Source: Gallionellaceae bacterium UBA6222
GTDB lineage: Bacteria > Pseudomonadota > Gammaproteobacteria > Burkholderiales > Gallionellaceae
NCBI GenBank assembly: GCA_002421915.1
Contig: DISA01000039.1
Location: 1-9,986 of the forward strand
DNA length: 9,986 nt
Direction: 5' to 3'
The notes beneath the pieces are model-generated. The model was not told where the DNA came from, did not search any database, and was given only the letters and a program-made list of their open reading frames with translations. Positions 6,618-9,986 of the stretch are shown here, in pieces. Positions within the stretch are counted from its first letter, which is position 1; each line of letters opens with the position of its first letter. Both the position numbers and the translations under genes were made by a program.

Positions 6618-7444
6618 TGCAAGTCATCCATTCCGTTGCCGAACTGCGCGCCCGTCTGGCGCAAGAAAACGCTGTCGCCTTTGTGCCCACCATGGGCAAT
6701 CTGCACGCCGGCCATGTCGCACTGGTGGAGCAGGCGCGACAGCAAGGCACTTGCGTGGTGGTCAGCATCTTCGTCAATCCTTTGCAGTTCGGACAGAACG
6801 AGGATTTCGACCAGTATCCGCGCACGCTGAAAGCGGATTGCGAGAAGCTGCAGGGATTGGCGGATATCGTCTTTGCACCCGCAGTGGATGAGATGTATCC
6901 AGAACAGCAGAGCTTCTATGTGGAATTACCGTCTATCGCCAACGAATTGTGCGGCGCGTTCCGTCCCGGCCATTTTCGCGGCATGGCGACGGTGGTGCTC
7001 AAACTGCTGAACCTGGTGCAGCCGCAGGTGGCGCTGTTCGGCAAAAAGGATTACCAGCAACTGGCGGTCATTCGGCAGATGGTGAGCCAGTTCAATTTGC
7101 CCGTGACCCTCATCGGCGGCGAGACGGTGCGCGCGGCGGACGGGCTGGCCCTGTCGTCGCGCAATCAATATCTCTCACCCGCCGAGCGAACCGAAGCGGC
7201 TTTTCTGTATCGAACGTTGACCGAGGCTGCCGCCGCGCTGCACGCCGGCGACAAAGACCATGCCGCCATCGAGCAGAAGGCGGCACAGGCACTTGCCAGT
7301 CACGGCTGGCAGGTGGAATATGTGTCCATCCGCGCCCAGGCCGGGCTGGGCAAGCCGGAAGGCGGCGAGCACACACTGGTGATTCTGGCGGCGGCCCGTC
7401 TCGGTGCGCCCCGGCTGATCGACAACATCGAGGTTTGTCTTTGA
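6617..7444 (+). CDS. panC: Pantothenate synthetase (pantoate--beta-alanine ligase)
   Basis: Condenses pantoate with beta-alanine at the cost of ATP (to AMP and PPi) through a pantoyl-adenylate. Cytosolic, 275 residues, close to the usual ~283. The nucleotidyl-transferase HIGH-type motif is in PTMGNLHAGH (24-33, with H30 and H33). SIFVNPLQFG (50-59) lines the pantoate pocket. GHFRGMATVVLKLLNLVQP spans 118-136. FGKKDYQQL (141-149) binds ATP and Mg2+, and LSSRNQYLS (179-187) replaces the KMSKS loop. All positions look intact. The ATG overlaps the panB stop by one base with no separate promoter visible. Its last codons contain the -35 of the candidate panD promoter. Confidence 0.97.
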   Translation: MQVIHSVAELRARLAQENAVAFVPTMGNLHAGHVALVEQARQQGTCVVVSIFVNPLQFGQNEDFDQYPRTLKADCEKLQGLADIVFAPAVDEMYPEQQSFYVELPSIANELCGAFRPGHFRGMATVVLKLLNLVQPQVALFGKKDYQQLAVIRQMVSQFNLPVTLIGGETVRAADGLALSSRNQYLSPAERTEAAFLYRTLTEAAAALHAGDKDHAAIEQKAAQALASHGWQVEYVSIRAQAGLGKPEGGEHTLVILAAARLGAPRLIDNIEVCL

Positions 7445-7462
7445 GGAGTCGGCGTTTATAAT
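7435..7462 (+). promoter_or_regulatory. Candidate promoter for panD
   Basis: TTGTCT (7435-7440, four of six -35 positions) and a perfect TATAAT (7457-7462) are separated by 16 bases. A GC-rich discriminator (GCGCGACCCC) follows. The -35 lies inside the last codons of panC. Predicted start is near 7469, giving a leader of about 97 bases that includes the hairpin at 7519-7540. This would allow panD to be expressed apart from panBC. Confidence 0.5.
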
Positions 7463-7518
7463 GCGCGACCCCGCAGTCAGACGGGCTCGAGTGCAAGGAT
7501 TGCTTTTCGCATTCGTCC

Positions 7519-7553
7519 TTTCTCCCGCTTGCGGGAGAGAGTTAGAGAGAGGG
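7519..7553 (+). repeat. Degenerate relative of the panB-upstream palindrome, in the panD leader
   Basis: TCTCCCG-CTTG-CGGGAGA forms a stem at 7521-7538, extendable by a T-G wobble and one A-T pair to 7519-7540. It is followed by GAGTTAGAGAGAGGG. This follows the same plan as the left arm at 5715-5746: a CTCTCCC/GGGAGAG palindrome, then a GATTGAGGTGAGGG-like tail, but with a different loop and several substitutions. It ends two bases before the panD Shine-Dalgarno. Confidence 0.6.
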
Positions 7554-7554
7554 T

Positions 7555-7563
7555 AGGAGGTGA
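7555..7563 (+). promoter_or_regulatory. Very strong Shine-Dalgarno of panD
   Basis: AGGAGGTGA is fully complementary to the 3' end of typical proteobacterial 16S rRNA, and AGGAGG ends five bases before the ATG at 7566. It decides the start: the in-frame GTG at 7560 lies inside this site. No other gene in the window has so strong a site. Confidence 0.85.
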
Positions 7564-7565
7564 CC

Positions 7566-7949
7566 ATGCAACGAACCATGCTACAAGCCAAATTGCATCG
7601 TGTGCGCGTAACGCAGGCGGAACTGCATTACGAGGGTTCGTGCGCCATCGACGACGATTTCCTCGATGCGTCGGGCATCCGCGAATACCAGCAGATCGAC
7701 ATTTACAACGTCAGCAACGGCGAGCGCTTTACCACCTATGCCATCCGCGCCGCGCGCGGCTCGCGCACCATCTCGGTCAACGGCGCCGCCGCGCACAAGG
7801 CCGCTCCGGGCGACATTCTCATCATTGCCGCCTACGCGAACTATTCCGAGCTGGAGTTGCAGAAATATCATCCGTCGCTGGTTTATTTCGATGAGCACAA
7901 CCGCATCATCGAACAGCGCGTAAATATCCCGGTGCAGGCCGCCGGCTGA
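7566..7949 (+). CDS. panD: Aspartate 1-decarboxylase proenzyme
   Basis: Pyruvoyl-dependent enzyme that converts L-aspartate to beta-alanine, the second substrate of PanC. 127 residues, essentially the E. coli length. The precursor cleaves itself between G24 and S25 (YEG/SCAID), and S25 becomes the pyruvoyl group. Other active-site residues are in the expected places: K9 (in LQAKLHRV), R54 and T57-Y58 (in GERFTTYAI), and N72 in ISVNGAAAH. The start is set by the Shine-Dalgarno directly upstream. It has its own candidate promoter but lies 121 bases after panC in the same direction, so read-through is also possible. A strong intrinsic terminator follows 20 bases after the stop. Confidence 0.97.
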   Translation: MQRTMLQAKLHRVRVTQAELHYEGSCAIDDDFLDASGIREYQQIDIYNVSNGERFTTYAIRAARGSRTISVNGAAAHKAAPGDILIIAAYANYSELELQKYHPSLVYFDEHNRIIEQRVNIPVQAAG

Positions 7950-7969
7950 AGTTTGTGATTGCCTGAATG

Positions 7970-8001
7970 AACAAGCCCCGCATCGGCGGGGCTTGTTTTT
8001 T
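7970..8001 (+). terminator. Intrinsic terminator after panD
   Basis: A perfect 12-bp stem, AACAAGCCCCGC (7970-7981) with GCGGGGCTTGTT (7986-7997), encloses an ATCG loop. It runs into six consecutive T residues (7996-8001). There is no matching T tract in the other direction, so it should act mainly on plus-strand transcripts. Confidence 0.93.
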
Positions 8002-8005
8002 GGTG

Positions 8006-8053
8006 GTCGGGTTTCACCCAAAGGGTGCGAGAACCCCTGTGGGGTAACCCGAC
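8006..8053. repeat. Three-way-junction-like palindrome between panD and purB
   Basis: An outer 8-bp stem GTCGGGTT/AACCCGAC (8006-8013 with 8046-8053) encloses two short hairpins. These are CACCC-AAA-GGGTG (8015-8027) and ACCCC-TGT-GGGGT (8033-8045). Every stem is perfect. No T tract follows on either strand, so it is not a classical terminator. It resembles intergenic repetitive palindromes but its family is not identified. Confidence 0.6.
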
Positions 8054-8076
8054 AGGTCGGACTGAAGTCCGGCCTG
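8053..8076. repeat. REP-like hairpin after purB
   Basis: A 10-bp stem, CAGGTCGGAC with GTCCGGCCTG (one G-T wobble), closes on a TGAA loop. It abuts the three-way structure and shares its base C8053. It lies 15 bases beyond the purB stop on the minus strand, without a T tract. Sequences with a GTCGGACT...AGTCCG core are common as REP elements in proteobacteria; that comes from memory. Confidence 0.6.
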
Positions 8077-8091
8077 CAGTTCAGCTGTCAT

Positions 8092-9462
8092 TCAGATGCG
8101 TTTCGCCAGTTCGGCTGCCTTGCCAATATAAGTCTCCGGGTTCAGTTCCTGCAGACGCTGTTTCTCGGCTTCCGGGATATCCAGCGTCTGGATGAACGCA
8201 GCCAGACTTTCGCGGTTGATACCCCCCTTGCCGCGCGTCAGTTCCTTCAGCTTGTCGTAGGCGTTCTCGATGTGGTAGCGGCGCATCACGGTCTGGATCG
8301 GTTCAGCCAACACTTCCCAGCTGTTGTTGAGGTCTTCCGCCAGGCGTTGCGGATTGGCTTCCAGCTTGTTTAAGCCCTTCAAACAGGATTCATAGGCGAG
8401 CAGGGTGTAGCCCATCGCCACGCCCATGTTGCGCAGCACGGTGGAATCGGTCAGGTCGCGCTGCCAGCGCGAGACCGGCAACTTCTCGGACAGGTGCCGC
8501 AACAGGGCGTTGGCGAGACCGAGGTTGCCTTCCGAGTTTTCGAAGTCGATCGGGTTCACCTTGTGCGGCATGGTGGATGAGCCGACTTCACCCGCCACCA
8601 CACGCTGTTTGAAATAGCCGAGCGAAATGTAGCCCCACAGGTCGCGGTCGAGATCGATCAGGATGGTGTTGGCGCGCGCGCAGGCATCGTACAGTTCCGC
8701 CATGTAATCGTGCGGTTCGATCTGGATGGTGTAAGGGTTGAAAGTCAGGCCGCGCGACTCGACGAAGCGTTTGGCGAAATGCTCCCAATCCACCTCTGGA
8801 TAAGCCGACAGGTGCGCGTTGTAGTTGCCCACCGCGCCGTTGATCTTACCCATGATCTCGACCGCCGCGATGCGCGCATGTGCGCGGCGCAGGCGATACA
8901 CCACGTTCGCCATCTCCTTGCCAAGCGTGCTGGGCGTGGCGGTCTGGCCGTGGGTGCGGCATAACAGCGGTAGCTCGGCGTGTTCATGTGCCAGCGCCTG
9001 CAGCTTGTCGATGATGACGCGCAGCACGGGCAACATCACCTCGTCACGCGCATGGTGCAGCATCAGCGCGTGCGACAGATTGTTGATGTCTTCCGAGGTG
9101 CAGGCGAAATGGATGAACTCCAGCGCATCCTTCGTCTCGTTGTTTTCCGCCAGCTTCTCGCGCAGCCAGTATTCAATCGCCTTCACGTCGTGGTTGGTGC
9201 GGCGCTCGATGGCCTTGATCTGTTCCGCATCGGTTTCGCTGAAGGCGGCGGCGAGCTGGTCGAGCCATGCGATGGTGGCCACCGAGAACGGCGGCAGTTC
9301 GGTGATAGCAGGTTCCGAGCTCAAGGCTTTCAGCCATTCGATTTCGACCAGCAGACGATAGCGGATCAGCCCGTATTCGCTAAAATGCGCGCGCAAGACC
9401 TCGACTTTGCCGTGGTAGCGCCCGTCGAGCGGGGAAAGGGCGGTGAGTGCTGACAAGGACAT
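8092..9462 (-). CDS. purB: Adenylosuccinate lyase
   Basis: Catalyses two fumarate-releasing steps of purine synthesis: SAICAR to AICAR, and adenylosuccinate to AMP. Cytosolic homotetramer of the fumarase/aspartase superfamily. 456 residues, the same length as E. coli PurB. Visible features are LSPLDGRY (9-16), the FACTSEDINNLSHAL block (119-133), and CRTHGQTATPSTLGKEMANV with catalytic H171. The superfamily signature GSSTMPHKVNP spans 294-304, with S295 on the mobile catalytic loop. The start chosen is the ATG at 9462, with GAGAG (9475-9471) eight bases upstream as a ribosome site. A TTG at 9477 in frame would absorb part of that site. It follows mnmA by 39 bases on the same strand and converges on panD. 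Confidence 0.97.
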   Translation of the reverse strand: MSLSALTALSPLDGRYHGKVEVLRAHFSEYGLIRYRLLVEIEWLKALSSEPAITELPPFSVATIAWLDQLAAAFSETDAEQIKAIERRTNHDVKAIEYWLREKLAENNETKDALEFIHFACTSEDINNLSHALMLHHARDEVMLPVLRVIIDKLQALAHEHAELPLLCRTHGQTATPSTLGKEMANVVYRLRRAHARIAAVEIMGKINGAVGNYNAHLSAYPEVDWEHFAKRFVESRGLTFNPYTIQIEPHDYMAELYDACARANTILIDLDRDLWGYISLGYFKQRVVAGEVGSSTMPHKVNPIDFENSEGNLGLANALLRHLSEKLPVSRWQRDLTDSTVLRNMGVAMGYTLLAYESCLKGLNKLEANPQRLAEDLNNSWEVLAEPIQTVMRRYHIENAYDKLKELTRGKGGINRESLAAFIQTLDIPEAEKQRLQELNPETYIGKAAELAKRI

Positions 9463-9490
9463 GGTGGGTTCTCTCAAAAATGACCAGGGG

Positions 9491-9496
9491 ATTTTA
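9491..9496 (-). promoter_or_regulatory. Candidate -10 box for purB
   Basis: TAAAAT on the minus strand (9496-9491), preceded by CGCGG, lies between mnmA and purB. No convincing -35 is seen at 16-18 bases spacing. purB may instead, or also, be transcribed from upstream of mnmA. Confidence 0.25.
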
Positions 9497-9501
9497 CCGC
9501 G

Positions 9502-9986
9502 TTATTGCTCGATGATGCCGCCGCCAAGACAGATGTCTCCGTCATAGGCGACCACGGATTGCCCGGGTGTTACCGCCCATTGCGCTTCGTCAAAGGCAAA
9601 ACGGGCAAAGCTTGTATCGGTCAGGGCGATGCGGCAGGTTGCATCCTGCTGGCGGTAGCGTGTCTTGGCGGCATAGGCGCGCGTGGTGTCCGGCGCGCTG
9701 CCGCTGATCCAGTGCATGTCCAGCGCATCCAGTTCTGATTTCTGCAACAGCGGGTGGTCGTGTCCCTGCACCACGAGCAGGCGGTTGTTCGCCATATCCT
9801 TGCCCGCGACGAACCACGGTTCGCCTGTCGTCTCGCGCGAACCGCCGATACCCAGTCCCTGGCGCTGACCGATGGTGTAGAACGACAGCCCGATGTGATG
9901 TCCCACGACTTTCCCCTCCGGCGTCATCATGTCGCCGGGTTTTGTCGGCAGATAGCGGTTGAGAAACTCGCGGAACGGGCGCTCGC
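9502..9986 (-). CDS. mnmA: tRNA-specific 2-thiouridylase MnmA, C-terminal part
   Basis: Places the 2-thio group on the wobble uridine (U34) of tRNA-Lys, -Glu and -Gln, using ATP and a relayed persulfide sulfur. About 160 C-terminal residues are present. Roughly the first 200, with the ATP P-loop and both catalytic cysteines, should lie beyond the right edge. Identity rests on ERPFREFLNRYLP at the edge, then GHHIGLSFYTIGQRQGLGIGG, PWFVAGKDMANNRLLVVQG, and the characteristic end VVAYDGDICLGGGIIEQ. The central and C-terminal domains therefore look intact. In E. coli hflD lies between mnmA and purB. Here mnmA is followed directly by purB, 39 bases on. Confidence 0.96.
   Translation of the reverse strand, partial: ERPFREFLNRYLPTKPGDMMTPEGKVVGHHIGLSFYTIGQRQGLGIGGSRETTGEPWFVAGKDMANNRLLVVQGHDHPLLQKSELDALDMHWISGSAPDTTRAYAAKTRYRQQDATCRIALTDTSFARFAFDEAQWAVTPGQSVVAYDGDICLGGGIIEQ

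Noticed and set aside
7560..7565. GTG start for panD two codons upstream
   Set aside because: It lies within the AGGAGGTGA ribosome site. Homologues start at the following ATG, and residue numbering (G24/S25, Y58) fits only that start.
8006..8053. tRNA gene suggested by the cloverleaf-like fold
   Set aside because: It is far too short, with only two inner stems, and has no anticodon arm, no conserved GTTCGA-like T-loop and no acceptor end.
8002..8091. Intrinsic terminator for purB
   Set aside because: The hairpins are strong, but on the minus strand none is followed by a T tract. They are listed as repeats instead.

Overview
The window is a compact stretch of chromosomal housekeeping genes from a GC-rich proteobacterium. 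The order perM-like / hda / HAD phosphatase / pcnB / folK / dgk / panB / panC / panD, with purM divergent on the left, resembles Betaproteobacteria, perhaps Nitrosomonadales or a Gallionella/Sideroxydans relative. That placement is inferred from remembered gene order and protein similarity, not from a search. I see no prophage, transposase, CRISPR array, tRNA or rRNA. No stretch longer than 300 bases lacks a gene.

Left edge, minus strand: the 5' two-thirds of purM (purine synthesis), which starts at a TTG codon and runs off the window. A short region shared with the plus-strand cluster follows. Plus strand, 780-3147: an AI-2E/PerM-type membrane protein, hda (replication-initiation control) and a HAD-IB phosphatase, joined by two successive 4-base stop/start overlaps and so probably one translationally coupled operon. 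Plus strand, 3218-5693: pcnB (poly(A) polymerase I), folK (folate synthesis) and a deoxynucleoside kinase. This group sits behind a candidate promoter with a perfect TATAAT and is also tightly packed. Plus strand, 5826-7949: panB and panC (1-base overlap), then panD behind its own candidate promoter and a very strong Shine-Dalgarno. Together they supply the pantothenate branch of CoA synthesis. FolK helps make folate, and PanB uses a folate one-carbon carrier. A textbook intrinsic terminator closes the plus-strand genes at 7970-8001. Right side, minus strand: mnmA (tRNA 2-thiouridylase, 5' part outside the window) followed by purB, convergent with panD.

The coding content is ordinary. The less ordinary features are non-coding: a 32-bp-arm inverted repeat just upstream of panB, a degenerate relative just upstream of panD, and a three-way-junction-like palindrome plus a second hairpin between panD and purB. 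All look like intergenic repetitive palindromes of the REP type. I found no convincing undescribed biological system.
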